From Streptomyces sp. NRRL S-455 (GTDB lineage: Bacteria; Actinomycetota; Actinomycetes; Streptomycetales; Streptomycetaceae), in the NCBI RefSeq assembly GCF_000717875.1, contig NZ_JOCT01000004.1:372001-436000 (forward strand): a stretch of 64,000 nucleotides of DNA. The letters are read 5' to 3'. Made by a program: the position numbers and the translations under genes. Under the pieces are notes generated by a model. It was not told the origin of the DNA and searched no databases. It worked only from the letters and a program-made list of their open reading frames with translations. This document shows, piece by piece, positions 16,563-25,831 of the stretch. Each line of letters opens with the position of its first letter. The stretch's first letter is position 1.

Positions 16563-17795
16563 ATGCCGTCCCTGCTCCTGCGCACCGCCGTCGCCACCGC
16601 CCTGGCCTTCGGTGCCCTCGGCCTGGCCCAGCCCGCCCGGGCCTCCTCGGACGGCGTGCACACCCTCCGGGTGCCGGACGGTGATCCGCACGAGCGGTCC
16701 CTCGCCCCGCGCACCACCGAGCCGTTCAGCATGATCGGTGTCACCTGGGACGATCCGGACGCCGCCCTGCACGGCACCGTGCACGTGCGCACCCGCTCGC
16801 GGGAGAGCGGCGTGTGGAGCGCGTGGCGCGCACTGGACACCGATGTCCGTACGCCCGAGTCGGGGCCCGACCGCGACCGTGCCGGGGTGCGCGGCGGCAC
16901 CCAGCCGCTGTGGACCGGGCCCTCGGACGGCATCCAGGTACGCGTCTCGGGCCCGGCCCTGCCCGAGGGGCTGCGCGTCGAACTGGTCGACCCCGACGGC
17001 GGTCCGGACACCGTGCACACCACGGTCGTCGACCCGGACGTCGTCCGGCCGGCCGCCGGAGTGCCCCTGGCCGCACCACGCCCCCCGGTGACGTCGCGCT
17101 CCGCCTGGGGCGCCGACGAGTCGCTGGTGAAGGACCCGCCGACCTACACCAGCGCCACCAAGGCGATGTTCGTCCACCACACGGCGGGCACCAACGACTA
17201 CACCTGCTCCGAGTCGGCGTCGGTCGTACGCGGCGTGTTCCTCTACCACGTGCGCAGCAACGGCTGGAACGACATCGGCTACCACTTCCTCGTCGACAAG
17301 TGCGGCACCGTCTTCGAGGGCCGGGCGGGCGGCATCGACAAGCCTGTCCTCGGCGCGCACACCTACGGCTTCAACACCGCGACCAGCAGCGTCTCGGTAC
17401 TCGGGGACTACGGCAAGACGACCGTGAACTCCGCGGTGCGCGCGTCGATCGCCAAGGTCGCGGCCTGGAAGCTCGGCCTGTACGGCATCGACCCGACCGG
17501 GACGGTGGTGCTGACGGCCGGCGCGGACAACGGCAAGTACACGTCTGGCCAGAAGGTCACGCTGCACCGCGTCTCGGGGCACCGCGACGGCTACCCGACC
17601 GAGTGCCCCGGGAAGAACCTCTACGGCGACCTGCCGGAGATCCGCACCCTCGCGGGGAACGCGAGCACAGTCACCGCGCCCGTTCTGGAGCCGGCCGAGC
17701 CGGGGGTCGATGGCTTGTCGGCGACGGCCGGGCCCGGGTCCGAGGGTCTGCCGGTGTCGGCCGGGCCCGGGTCCGCAGGTCTGTCCGGGCGCTGA
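16563..17795 (+). CDS. secreted peptidoglycan-recognition (PGRP) N-acetylmuramoyl-L-alanine amidase
   Basis: The 410-residue protein has a Sec signal peptide (cleavage near residue 28, ARA-SSD), an N-terminal beta-rich domain, then an amidase_2/PGRP domain from about residue 175. FVHHTAG and, much later, HRDGYPTECPG supply the zinc-binding His and Cys residues. It should cleave the amide between MurNAc and L-Ala outside the cell. The C-terminus is a short repeat of AGPGS-type units. AAAGG precedes the ATG at 16563. It is divergent from a sigma factor only about 25 bp away, so their promoters must overlap the opposite coding regions. Confidence 0.88.
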   Translation: MPSLLLRTAVATALAFGALGLAQPARASSDGVHTLRVPDGDPHERSLAPRTTEPFSMIGVTWDDPDAALHGTVHVRTRSRESGVWSAWRALDTDVRTPESGPDRDRAGVRGGTQPLWTGPSDGIQVRVSGPALPEGLRVELVDPDGGPDTVHTTVVDPDVVRPAAGVPLAAPRPPVTSRSAWGADESLVKDPPTYTSATKAMFVHHTAGTNDYTCSESASVVRGVFLYHVRSNGWNDIGYHFLVDKCGTVFEGRAGGIDKPVLGAHTYGFNTATSSVSVLGDYGKTTVNSAVRASIAKVAAWKLGLYGIDPTGTVVLTAGADNGKYTSGQKVTLHRVSGHRDGYPTECPGKNLYGDLPEIRTLAGNASTVTAPVLEPAEPGVDGLSATAGPGSEGLPVSAGPGSAGLSGR

Positions 17796-17797
17796 CG

Positions 17798-18193
17798 CTA
17801 CGCCCGGGGCGCGCCGCTGGTGGCGTCCCGGCACAGCAGCCGCAGCGAGCCGTGCCCGGCGTAGCAGCGGCGGGCCTCGTCGATCGGGTCGAAGAGGCGG
17901 CCGTCGGGGGTACGGATCCAGTGGTCGCCGCCGGTGGCCCACCATTCGGCCCCGGTCTGACGCGCCATCACCTCACCGGCGTAGGCCCCGAACCCGCGCA
18001 GCACCTCCTGCACGGCGGCGGCCGGGGCTCCTTCCCGGCGTATCCCCTCGATCATCCGGTCGATGCTCCACAGACTCTGTGCCGAGTAGTCGAGACGCAG
18101 CCGTGCTCCCTCGCGCATCGTGGCCACCGTGTCCGCCGCCCACCGCAGCGGCTTCGCCGCAGCCGAGGGCCTGGTTTCCGCTTGAGTCGTCAC
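17798..18193 (-). CDS. conserved hypothetical protein (DUF6278-like)
   Basis: A 131-residue soluble protein with SAQSLWSIDRMIEGIRR, GFGAYAGEVMARQTGAEWW and a C-terminal segment with two Cys. It reads as one compact alpha/beta domain resembling a family of small actinobacterial proteins (DUF6278, from memory). GTG 18193 is preferred; a start at 18271 would add 26 residues of weak coding quality. It ends 3 bp from the convergent amidase stop. No function is assigned. Confidence 0.65.
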   Translation of the reverse strand: MTTQAETRPSAAAKPLRWAADTVATMREGARLRLDYSAQSLWSIDRMIEGIRREGAPAAAVQEVLRGFGAYAGEVMARQTGAEWWATGGDHWIRTPDGRLFDPIDEARRCYAGHGSLRLLCRDATSGAPRA

Positions 18194-18371
18194 ATCCGGG
18201 AAAGCGCTGCGGAGAAGCGTTTCGTCACCCGGAATCGGCGGCTTCCCCGAAGCGGCGCAGGACCGCCCCAACGCGGCCTCACGACAGTCACAGGACTCCC
18301 CCAGGAGGGGGGTTTAGGCCGGTCAGGCGCTCTGGCGGGGCGTTCGGCGGCACTCCCGGGGCCGGATACCT

Positions 18372-18926
18372 TCAGCCCTGCTGCCGGCTCCGGCGGGAGA
18401 CGACCGCGCGGAGCACCCGGCGGCCCTCCACCGACACCTCCAGCGCCCGCCGCAGCCCGGCCGGGCCGTGTCCGGCCAGGACCTCCAGGACGACGATCTG
18501 CCGGCGCAGTTCGGCGGCGACGAGCGGCGACATGCCGTCCGTGCGGCCCTCACGGCGGGCGTCGACGGACGAGGCGTCGTCCGCGAGGGTGTCGAGGAGG
18601 CGGTGGATCTGGAGGGAGGCGACGGAGCAGGCGTCGGCCCAGATCCGTACCTCGGCGGCGGACCGCTCGGCGGGAGCGGCCTCGAGCATCCGGTGGGCGA
18701 GCACGACCGCCTCGTCCTCGCTGGCGGCGGCGTCGAGCTTCGCGCGCGTCTGCTCCAGCCGTTCGCCCCATGCGTCGGCGTCGGCGTCGTCCGTGAGGCT
18801 CGCCCACAACGGTCGCAGGAGTTCGTCGTCGCCGCCCAGCAGGGGCACGCACCGATCCAAACAAGCCAGCCCGCTCGCGGCCAGCCCGCGTTCGTCGGCC
18901 TGTGCGATCAACTCCACCAGGCTCAT
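18372..18926 (-). CDS. conserved hypothetical alpha-helical protein
   Basis: A 184-residue, leucine- and alanine-rich acidic protein, predicted mostly helical, without signal peptide or membrane helix (begins MSLVELIAQADERGLAAS). Codon bias is typical. I do not recognise a family. It stands alone between two other uncharacterised leftward genes, with about 180 bp upstream of the previous gene and 110 bp to the next. Confidence 0.7.
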   Translation of the reverse strand: MSLVELIAQADERGLAASGLACLDRCVPLLGGDDELLRPLWASLTDDADADAWGERLEQTRAKLDAAASEDEAVVLAHRMLEAAPAERSAAEVRIWADACSVASLQIHRLLDTLADDASSVDARREGRTDGMSPLVAAELRRQIVVLEVLAGHGPAGLRRALEVSVEGRRVLRAVVSRRSRQQG

Positions 18927-19034
18927 CCACGCCTCCCTCCGCGGGCCTTCTCCGGGGCCCTGTCAGGCCGCTACCAGCCCTCACCCCTCACGGAACCCGC
19001 ACTTCCCCTTACTGCGCGCGACGGCCCCGGAGTG

Positions 19035-19541
19035 TCACAGGGGCACCACACCCAGTCTGTCGAGCAAGCGGAAGAAGAGGTTTTCGGCCAGGGAATCAGG
19101 GTCTGAAGTGAGTACGTCCAAGACGACCCCGGCGTTCACCTCATGGCCGGCTTCGGCCGCCCAGCGGACGGCGTGCTCGGCGGCGTCACGGGGCTCCAGG
19201 AAGTAGTCCTCAATCGTCAGTCCCTCCCGGCCGGCCCCCAGATACCCGGCCATCGCGGCCCGCCCGAGGCAGGTCGTCCAGGCCCCGCTCTCCGGCGCCG
19301 CGGCCTCCAGCGCCACGCACTCGCTGTTCATGACGTATCCGAAGAGCGCGGGCGCCCCGGTCTCCCGGGCGACGGCGTTCATGGTGCCGATGTCGCCGTC
19401 GTTGCTGGGGTACTCCCAGACCTGCCACCCACCCGGCGCCGAGGCGCGCCGCGTCATCCCGTCCGCGGCCCCCGCCAGCGCGTCCAGCTCCGCCAGTGGC
19501 CGTTCCCCCCGGCCCACGACGAAGTATCCCCAGTAGCCCAT
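19035..19541 (-). CDS. hypothetical protein (168 aa)
   Basis: The protein begins MGYWGYFVVGRGERPLAEL, has WQVWEYPSNDGDIG and several Cys in a globular domain, and no signal or membrane helix. The ATG at 19541 is chosen because the reading frame upstream loses protein character. The opening resembles small Streptomyces proteins that occur in several copies per genome; no activity can be given. It lies 95 bp from the end of the hexosaminidase gene and is read in the same direction. Confidence 0.68.
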   Translation of the reverse strand: MGYWGYFVVGRGERPLAELDALAGAADGMTRRASAPGGWQVWEYPSNDGDIGTMNAVARETGAPALFGYVMNSECVALEAAAPESGAWTTCLGRAAMAGYLGAGREGLTIEDYFLEPRDAAEHAVRWAAEAGHEVNAGVVLDVLTSDPDSLAENLFFRLLDRLGVVPL

Positions 19542-19636
19542 GTCCCGGTTCCCCCCGGCATATTCGATTCGGCTCGCCTGAGAAGACCACCACAGCGGCA
19601 GCGGAGTCCGCAGCCGTACGGGTCGATTCGGGCGGG

Positions 19637-21304
19637 CTAGCCGAGCCGGTTCGCCAGGGCCCGGAACTCCGCCCAGGACATCCGGGGCTCGCCGGGGTCC
19701 CACAGTTTCTGGACGGTCGCCCGCAGCGGCATCCGGATCCCGGCCGCCACCTGGTCCTCCGTCTGGGAGTTCGCGAGGTCGCACCAGACGGCGAAGGACC
19801 CGCCGAGGATCTGGCCGTCGTAGCGCTCGGGGACGGCCGTGGTGCCGCGCAGCACCCGCGGTGTCCACTGCTCGTAGATCCGCTGCCCGGTCGGATAGAC
19901 GAAGGTCTGCGGCTCGCCGAGCACGTAGTACAGGAACTCGTCGTTGTAGTTGATCACCTTCCGGCCCGCGCTCAGGTACTCGGCCGGCTCCCGGGCGCCG
20001 ATCTCCTTGCCGGTCCAGTAGGCGACCTGGATGTCCTCGTCGGCCTCGACGGAGGTGCCGCGGAAGAAGCCGTCGTTCCAGGCGCGCGGAGTCCGCTCGT
20101 TCTCGCGGACGGTGGCAGCCCGGTCGTTCAGCCAGCCCGTGGTGAGGTCGGCGACGGTGGCGCCGGAGCCGTACTTCTCCCGCGCGGCGGCGGCCAGCTG
20201 CGGGAAGGACGCCTCCGGGTCGGAGCGGACCAGCGCCTGGTACTCGTCGCCGCCGAGGTGCCAGGGCCGGCCGGGGAAGAGGCCCGCGTACTCGTTCAGC
20301 AGGTCGTCGACGATCTCGGCGCTCTCGGTCTTCGAGATGTCGATGGCGCCCTGCACCGCCGATCCCTGGGCGGTGCGCAGCTGGAGGTCGGGATGGGCGT
20401 CGAGGACCGCGCCGAGGTGCCCGGGCGAGTCGATCTCGGGCACGACGGTGATGTGCCGGCTCTCCGCGAGGTCGACGATCTTCCGCACCTGCGCCTTGGT
20501 CAGATGCTGCTGGGACACCACCTCCGGGTGCGAGTCGGACTCGATCCGGAACCCCTGGTCGTCGGAGAAGTGCAGGCCGAGCTGGTTGAACTTCAGGTCG
20601 CCCAGTTCCCGGACCCGGTCCTCGATCCAGCCGGCCGTGAAGTTCTTGCGCGCGATGTCCAGCATGAACCCGCGCTGTTCCTTGGCCGGCTCGTCCCGCA
20701 CCACGCCCTCGGGGGCCGTGCCGCCGTCGTGCACCTCCTGCTTGAGGGTGCGGGTGCCGTAGAAGACGCCCGCGTCGGCGGGCCCGCTGATCTCCACCCG
20801 CCCGTCGCGCACGGTCATGACGTACGACTCGGGGTTCGCCTTCTTGTCGCCGTCGAGCGTCAGGCGCAGGTCCCCGGCCCGGCTGTCGTTCTTCTCCCCC
20901 GCGTACGTCAGCCCCAGCTCACCGGCGACCAGCCGCCCCTCGTCGGCCAGCGCCGGATCGTCCACGACCACGCGGTTGCCGTCCTCGGGCTGCCAGCCCG
21001 GGCCGCGCGCCGGGGTGTGGTCGCGCACGGCGGGGATCGTCCGCGGCGCCTCGGACAGGGCGTACGAGCGGCTCGGACTCGGACTGGGGCCGTCCTCCGG
21101 CGAGGTGCCCCGCGGGGCGGCGGCGGTCCCGCCCTGGGAGGGTCTGGCCTCCGGTTCCGTGGACCCGCCGTCGCCACCCGTGGCCGCCCAGAGCCCGAGA
21201 CTCACCCCGGCCGCCACCACGACCAGGGCGACGGCCATGGCCACGACCAGCACCTGCCGCTGTTTCGTCTGCTTCGCCGGTATCCGACGCCTGTGCTGAC
21301 TCAC
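19637..21304 (-). CDS. membrane-anchored family 20 beta-N-acetylhexosaminidase
   Basis: The 555-residue protein has a cytoplasmic start (MSQHRRRIPAKQTKQRQ), an N-terminal membrane anchor (about 18-42), a Ser/Pro linker, a GH20b domain, then the GH20 barrel with the catalytic pair in HLGGDEY. GH20 enzymes use substrate-assisted catalysis to remove terminal GlcNAc or GalNAc from chitin or wall fragments outside the cell. The GTG at 21304 is chosen; it is divergent from the OHCU-decarboxylase-like gene. No other chitin gene is nearby. Confidence 0.88.
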   Translation of the reverse strand: MSQHRRRIPAKQTKQRQVLVVAMAVALVVVAAGVSLGLWAATGGDGGSTEPEARPSQGGTAAAPRGTSPEDGPSPSPSRSYALSEAPRTIPAVRDHTPARGPGWQPEDGNRVVVDDPALADEGRLVAGELGLTYAGEKNDSRAGDLRLTLDGDKKANPESYVMTVRDGRVEISGPADAGVFYGTRTLKQEVHDGGTAPEGVVRDEPAKEQRGFMLDIARKNFTAGWIEDRVRELGDLKFNQLGLHFSDDQGFRIESDSHPEVVSQQHLTKAQVRKIVDLAESRHITVVPEIDSPGHLGAVLDAHPDLQLRTAQGSAVQGAIDISKTESAEIVDDLLNEYAGLFPGRPWHLGGDEYQALVRSDPEASFPQLAAAAREKYGSGATVADLTTGWLNDRAATVRENERTPRAWNDGFFRGTSVEADEDIQVAYWTGKEIGAREPAEYLSAGRKVINYNDEFLYYVLGEPQTFVYPTGQRIYEQWTPRVLRGTTAVPERYDGQILGGSFAVWCDLANSQTEDQVAAGIRMPLRATVQKLWDPGEPRMSWAEFRALANRLG

Positions 21305-21494
21305 ACCGCCAACCTAAAACCCCCGGCGTCCCGGCGCGCGTCCACCACGCGCGTCCACCCTGGGTTCCGAAACTCTCTCTCCCGGGTGAAATTCGGGCAT
21401 CCGACGGACACGTCATGGTCGTACTCGATAGCGTGACGCCACAACTCTCACAACATTGCCCTTCCGACACACGTGACGCCCACGAGGACCCACG

Positions 21495-22001
21495 CTGCCC
21501 GCGCACCGTCTCCCAGACCTCCCCGGCCGACTCGCCATACCGGTTGAGCACGTCAACGCGGCCTCCGACGAGGACCTGCACCAGATCCTCCTCAGCTGCC
21601 TGCACAGCCCCCGGTGGTCCAGCCGCGTCGCGGAACACCGCCCCTATCCGGACCTGGACTCCCTGCTGGCCGCGGCGGACGAGGCGGCCTACGACCTGAC
21701 CTGGCCCGACCTGATCGAGGCCCTGGCGGCCGAGCCCCTCCCGCGCCTCCCCGAGGACACCTACTCGGCGGCCCACACGGCCCTGAGCGCGGCCCACGCC
21801 GCCTACGAGGCCCGCTTCGGACACGTGTTCGTCATCTGCCTGGACGGTGTGGCACCGAACGAGGTTCTGGACCACCTCCTGGAAGGGATCCGGTCACGAT
21901 TGACGAACGATCCCGAGGAGGAACGGGTGGTGGTGGCGGACGAGCTCCGGCGCCTGGCCAGGGAACGGCTGGTGGACGCCCTCAGGGGCGCGGGGCTGTA
22001 A
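21495..22001 (+). CDS. OHCU decarboxylase-like protein with apparent CTG start
   Basis: The 168-residue reading matches 2-oxo-4-hydroxy-4-carboxy-5-ureidoimidazoline decarboxylase (purine breakdown) over its length: HSPRWSSRVAEHRPY, AADEAAYDLTW, YEARFGHVFVICLDG, RLTNDPEEER, ELRRLARERL. An in-frame TGA lies just upstream and no ATG, GTG or TTG occurs in the first half. A CTG at 21495 preceded by GAGGA at ideal spacing is the only plausible start. Where active enzymes have HPxIG with the catalytic His, this protein has EPLPR (residues 80-84), and the usual Glu further on is also not evident. It may be inactive or repurposed. No other purine genes are adjacent. Confidence 0.75.
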   Translation: MPAHRLPDLPGRLAIPVEHVNAASDEDLHQILLSCLHSPRWSSRVAEHRPYPDLDSLLAAADEAAYDLTWPDLIEALAAEPLPRLPEDTYSAAHTALSAAHAAYEARFGHVFVICLDGVAPNEVLDHLLEGIRSRLTNDPEEERVVVADELRRLARERLVDALRGAGL

Positions 22002-22255
22002 TCGATATGCGGCTACCGCCGTGTGGGCGCGAGCGACCACGACGAACCCGCACCCGGTCGATAAGAGGACACCCCACCTCAGAAGCCGCGAGGCTAGCCC
22101 GTACGCATGCCAGTTTGATCACACAGCCAGACCCCCGCTCAGCCCGGCGGCAGCGCCTCGCTACGATGCTGGGGGCCGGTGGACCGTACCCGGCCGGGCC
22201 CGACCGACACACCAAGCCGGCGCGGCCCCAATCCCCGCTCCCGGAGGAAACTTCC

Positions 22256-22636
22256 GTGCCGGCTGGAACGCTGTACCGCGGCCGGGAAGGAATGTGGTCC
22301 TGGGTGGCTCACCGAGTCACCGGCGTCCTCATTTTCTTCTTCCTGTTCGTTCACGTGCTGGACACCGCACTCGTCCGTGTGTCCCCGGAGGCCTACGACA
22401 ACGTCGTGGCCACGTACAAGACGCCGATCGTCGCGCTACTGGAGTACGGCCTCGTCGCCGCCATCCTCTTCCACGCGCTCAACGGCCTGCGTGTCATCGC
22501 CGTCGACTTCTGGATCAAGGGGGCCCGGTACCAGAAGCAGATGCTCTGGACCGTCGTCGCCGTATGGGTCGTGCTGATGCTGGGGGCGATCTACCCCGTC
22601 CTCGGCCACGCCGCTCGTGAACTGTTCGGGAGCTGA
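22256..22636 (+). CDS. sdhC: succinate dehydrogenase cytochrome b556 subunit
   Basis: The 126-residue protein has three membrane helices (about 20-42, 62-85, 100-120) and the SdhC signature near the start (REGMWSWVAHRVTGVLIFFFL, partial), with His residues in LFVHVLD and LFHALNG that can ligate haem. It anchors the dehydrogenase in the membrane and forms the quinone site. GTG 22256 has a perfect GGAGG. First gene of the sdhCDAB operon, in the usual order; about 250 bp upstream hold the promoter. Confidence 0.93.
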   Translation: MPAGTLYRGREGMWSWVAHRVTGVLIFFFLFVHVLDTALVRVSPEAYDNVVATYKTPIVALLEYGLVAAILFHALNGLRVIAVDFWIKGARYQKQMLWTVVAVWVVLMLGAIYPVLGHAARELFGS

Positions 22637-22641
22637 CGCCA

Positions 22642-23121
22642 ATGTCCACGACTGACAAGACCGCCGGCGTCGGCCCCGTCGAGGGCGGCGCCGTCTACAC
22701 CGTCGACAACCCGGCCCCGCTCATCGAGGCCCCGCGCAAGCGCACCAAGAAGACCCCGAAGACCACCCGGGGCAACTTCGAGCTGGCCGCCTGGCTGTTC
22801 ATGCGCCTGTCCGGCGTCGTGCTGGTCGTCCTCGTCATCGGCCACCTGCTGATCCAGCTCGTGCTGGACGGCGGCGTCTCCAAGGTCGGCTTCGCGTTCG
22901 TGGCCGGCCGCTGGGCCTCGCCGTTCTGGCAGGTCTGGGACCTGCTGATGCTCTGGCTCGCGATGCTGCACGGCGCCAACGGCCTGCGCACGGTCATCAA
23001 CGACTACGCGGAGCGCGCGAACACCCGGCTGTGGCTGAAGGCTCTGCTCTACACCGCCACGGTGTTCACCATCCTGCTGGGCACGCTGGTGATCTTCACC
23101 TTCGACCCGAACATCCGCTAG
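22642..23121 (+). CDS. sdhD: succinate dehydrogenase hydrophobic membrane anchor subunit
   Basis: The 159-residue protein has an N-terminal hydrophilic stretch of about 45 residues rich in Lys/Arg/Pro, then three membrane helices. [21 protein letters not shown] is the typical anchor motif (central part shown) with a haem-ligand His. It pairs with SdhC to form the membrane domain of complex II. It starts 5 bp after sdhC, and sdhA follows after 19 bp. Confidence 0.92.
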   Translation: MSTTDKTAGVGPVEGGAVYTVDNPAPLIEAPRKRTKKTPKTTRGNFELAAWLFMRLSGVVLVVLVIGHLLIQLVLDGGVSKVGFAFVAGRWASPFWQVWDLLMLWLAMLHGANGLRTVINDYAERANTRLWLKALLYTATVFTILLGTLVIFTFDPNIR

Positions 23122-23140
23122 GCACGGGGCTGCGAGAATC

Positions 23141-24895
23141 ATGAAGATCCACAAGTACGACACCGTCATCGTCGGCGCCGGTGGCGCCGGTATGCGCGCC
23201 GCCATCGAGTCGACGAAGCGCAGCCGCACCGCCGTGCTCACCAAGCTCTACCCCACCCGCTCCCACACGGGCGCGGCGCAGGGCGGCATGGCCGCCGCGC
23301 TCGCCAACGTGGAGGAGGACAACTGGGAGTGGCACACCTTCGACACGGTCAAGGGCGGTGACTACCTGGTCGACCAGGACGCCGCCGAGATCCTCGCGAA
23401 GGAGGCCATCGACTCCGTCCTCGACCTGGAGAAGATGGGCCTGCCGTTCAACCGCACCCCGAACGGCACCATCGACCAGCGCCGCTTCGGCGGTCACAGC
23501 CGCAACCACGGCGAGGCCCCGGTCCGCCGCTCCTGCTACGCGGCCGACCGCACCGGCCACATGATCCTCCAGACGCTGTACCAGAACTGCGTCAAGGAGG
23601 GCGTGGAGTTCTTCAACGAGTTCTACGTCCTGGACCAGCTGATCACCGAGGTCGACGGCGTCAAGAAGTCCTCCGGTGTGGTGGCGTACGAGCTGGCCAC
23701 CGGTGAGATCCACGTCTTCCACGCGAAGTCCGTGATCTACGCCTCCGGCGGCTGCGGCAAGTTCTTCAAGGTGACGTCCAACGCGCACACGCTGACCGGT
23801 GACGGCCAGGCGGCGGTCTACCGCCGCGGTCTGCCGCTGGAGGACATGGAGTTCTTCCAGTTCCACCCGACCGGCATCTGGCGCATGGGCATCCTGCTGA
23901 CGGAGGGCGCCCGCGGTGAGGGCGGCATCCTCCGCAACAAGGACGGCGAGCGCTTCATGGAGAAGTACGCGCCGGTCATGAAGGACCTCGCCTCCCGTGA
24001 CGTGGTGTCCCGCTCCATCTACACGGAGATCCGTGAGGGCCGCGGCTGCGGTCCCGAGGGCGACCACGTCTACCTCGACCTCACGCACCTCCCGCCGGAG
24101 CAGCTGGACGCCAAGCTGCCCGACATCACCGAGTTCGCCCGCACCTACCTCGGCATCGAGCCCTACACGGACCCGATCCCGATCCAGCCCACCGCGCACT
24201 ACGCGATGGGCGGCATCCCGACCAACGTCGAGGGTGAGGTCCTGGCGGACAACACCACGGTCGTCCCGGGCCTGTACGCGGCCGGTGAGGTCGCCTGCGT
24301 GTCCGTGCACGGCGCGAACCGTCTGGGCACCAACTCCCTGCTGGACATCAACGTGTTCGGCAAGCGCGCCGGCATCGCGGCCGCGGAGTACGCGCAGAAG
24401 GCGGAGTTCGTGGAGCTGCCGGAGAACCCGGCGGAGTTCGTCATCGCGCAGGTGGAAAGGCTCCGCGACGCCACCGGCACCGAGCGCGTGACGGAGCTGC
24501 GGCGCGAGCTGCAGGAGACCATGGACGCCAACGTCATGGTGTTCCGCACCGAGCAGACGATCAAGACGGCGGTCGAGAAGATCGCGGAGCTGCGCGAGCG
24601 CTACAAGAACGTCTCGATCCAGGACAAGGGCAAGCGGTTCAACACGGACCTGCTGGAGGCCATCGAGCTGGGCAACCTGCTTGACCTCGCCGAGGTCATG
24701 GCGGTCTCCGCGCTCGCCCGCAAGGAGTCCCGCGGCGGTCACTACCGCGAGGACTACCCGAACCGTGACGACGTCAACTTCATGCGGCACACCATGGCGT
24801 ACCGCGAGGTCGGCGCCGACGGCTCCGAAACCGTCCGTCTCGACTACAAGCCGGTCGTCCAGACCCGCTACCAGCCGATGGAGCGTAAGTACTGA
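23141..24895 (+). CDS. sdhA: succinate dehydrogenase flavoprotein subunit
   Basis: The 584-residue protein starts with the FAD-binding motif [13 protein letters not shown], has the covalent flavin segment [15 protein letters not shown], and the catalytic regions HPTGIW and the His/Arg-rich C-terminal half ending YQPMERKY. It oxidises succinate to fumarate at the cytoplasmic face of the membrane. The length is standard for the family. Its stop overlaps the sdhB start as TGATG, so the subunits are translationally coupled. Confidence 0.96.
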   Translation: MKIHKYDTVIVGAGGAGMRAAIESTKRSRTAVLTKLYPTRSHTGAAQGGMAAALANVEEDNWEWHTFDTVKGGDYLVDQDAAEILAKEAIDSVLDLEKMGLPFNRTPNGTIDQRRFGGHSRNHGEAPVRRSCYAADRTGHMILQTLYQNCVKEGVEFFNEFYVLDQLITEVDGVKKSSGVVAYELATGEIHVFHAKSVIYASGGCGKFFKVTSNAHTLTGDGQAAVYRRGLPLEDMEFFQFHPTGIWRMGILLTEGARGEGGILRNKDGERFMEKYAPVMKDLASRDVVSRSIYTEIREGRGCGPEGDHVYLDLTHLPPEQLDAKLPDITEFARTYLGIEPYTDPIPIQPTAHYAMGGIPTNVEGEVLADNTTVVPGLYAAGEVACVSVHGANRLGTNSLLDINVFGKRAGIAAAEYAQKAEFVELPENPAEFVIAQVERLRDATGTERVTELRRELQETMDANVMVFRTEQTIKTAVEKIAELRERYKNVSIQDKGKRFNTDLLEAIELGNLLDLAEVMAVSALARKESRGGHYREDYPNRDDVNFMRHTMAYREVGADGSETVRLDYKPVVQTRYQPMERKY

Positions 24896-25674
24896 TGGCT
24901 ACCCCCGTTCTGGACAAGGAAGACGCGGCCGGCAAGCCCGAGCCCGGTTTCGCCGACTCCCCCTACATCACGGTCACGTTCCGCATCCGCCGCTTCAACC
25001 CCGAGGTCGCGGCGGAAGCGATGTGGGAAGACTTCCAGGTGGAGATCGACCCCAAGGAGCGTGTCCTCGACGCCCTCCACAAGATCAAGTGGGAGCTCGA
25101 CGGCACGCTGACGTTCCGCCGCTCCTGCGCGCACGGCATCTGCGGTTCCGACGCCATGCGGATCAACGGCAAGAACCGTCTCGCCTGCAAGACCCTGATC
25201 AAGGACATCAACCCCGAGAAGCCGATCACGGTCGAGGCCATAAAGGGCCTCACGGTCCTGAAGGACCTCGTGGTCGACATGGAGCCGTTCTTCCAGGCGT
25301 ACCGGGACGTCATGCCCTTCCTCATCACGAAGGACACGAACGAGCCCACGCGTGAGCGTCTGCAGTCCGCCGAGGACCGCGAGCGCTTCGACGACACCAC
25401 GAAGTGCATCCTCTGCGCGGCCTGCACCACGTCGTGCCCGGTCTTCTGGAACGACGGCCAGTACTTCGGTCCGGCCGCCATCGTCAACGCGCACCGCTTC
25501 ATCTTCGACTCGCGTGACGAGGCGGGCGAACAGCGCCTGGAGATCCTCAACGACCGCGACGGCGTGTGGCGCTGCCGCACGACCTTCAACTGCACGGACG
25601 CCTGCCCGCGCGGTATCGAGGTCACGAAGGCGATCGCCGAGGTGAAGAGGGCGCTGATCACGCGCCGCTACTGA
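24895..25674 (+). CDS. sdhB: succinate dehydrogenase iron-sulfur subunit
   Basis: The 259-residue protein carries the 2Fe-2S ligands Cys78, Cys83, Asp86 (as in the E. coli enzyme) and Cys98, then two ferredoxin-type Cys groups in CILCAACTTSCP and CRTTFNCTDACPRG for the 4Fe-4S and 3Fe-4S clusters. It passes electrons from SdhA flavin to quinone. It is the last gene of the operon; an exceptional hairpin follows within 20 bp. Confidence 0.96.
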   Translation: MATPVLDKEDAAGKPEPGFADSPYITVTFRIRRFNPEVAAEAMWEDFQVEIDPKERVLDALHKIKWELDGTLTFRRSCAHGICGSDAMRINGKNRLACKTLIKDINPEKPITVEAIKGLTVLKDLVVDMEPFFQAYRDVMPFLITKDTNEPTRERLQSAEDRERFDDTTKCILCAACTTSCPVFWNDGQYFGPAAIVNAHRFIFDSRDEAGEQRLEILNDRDGVWRCRTTFNCTDACPRGIEVTKAIAEVKRALITRRY

Positions 25675-25692
25675 GGTCGTCTTCGTACGTCC

Positions 25693-25729
25693 GTGAGGGC
25701 CCCGTTTCCGGTGGAAGCGGGGCCCTCAC
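25693..25729 (+). terminator. 17-bp stem terminator of sdhCDAB
   Basis: A 37-base near-perfect palindrome: 17 pairs with one G-T wobble around a GGT loop, beginning 18 bp after the sdhB stop. It has no long T-run, as is usual in this group. It is the strongest candidate for the end of the sdh transcript. Confidence 0.85.
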
Positions 25730-25831
25730 CTTGTGCAAGGCCTCACTCGAGTGAGCTGCACGCGGCCGGGGAGGAAGCCACGCATCACCCCGGAGAGGAT
25801 GTCCGCACCCGGACCAGGTGGAGGATCGCGC

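Noticed and set aside
13785..17795. 1336-residue plus-strand frame across the sigma factor cassettes
   Set aside because: It is antisense to both sigma/membrane-protein pairs. Only the part from 16563 (PGRP amidase) is real.
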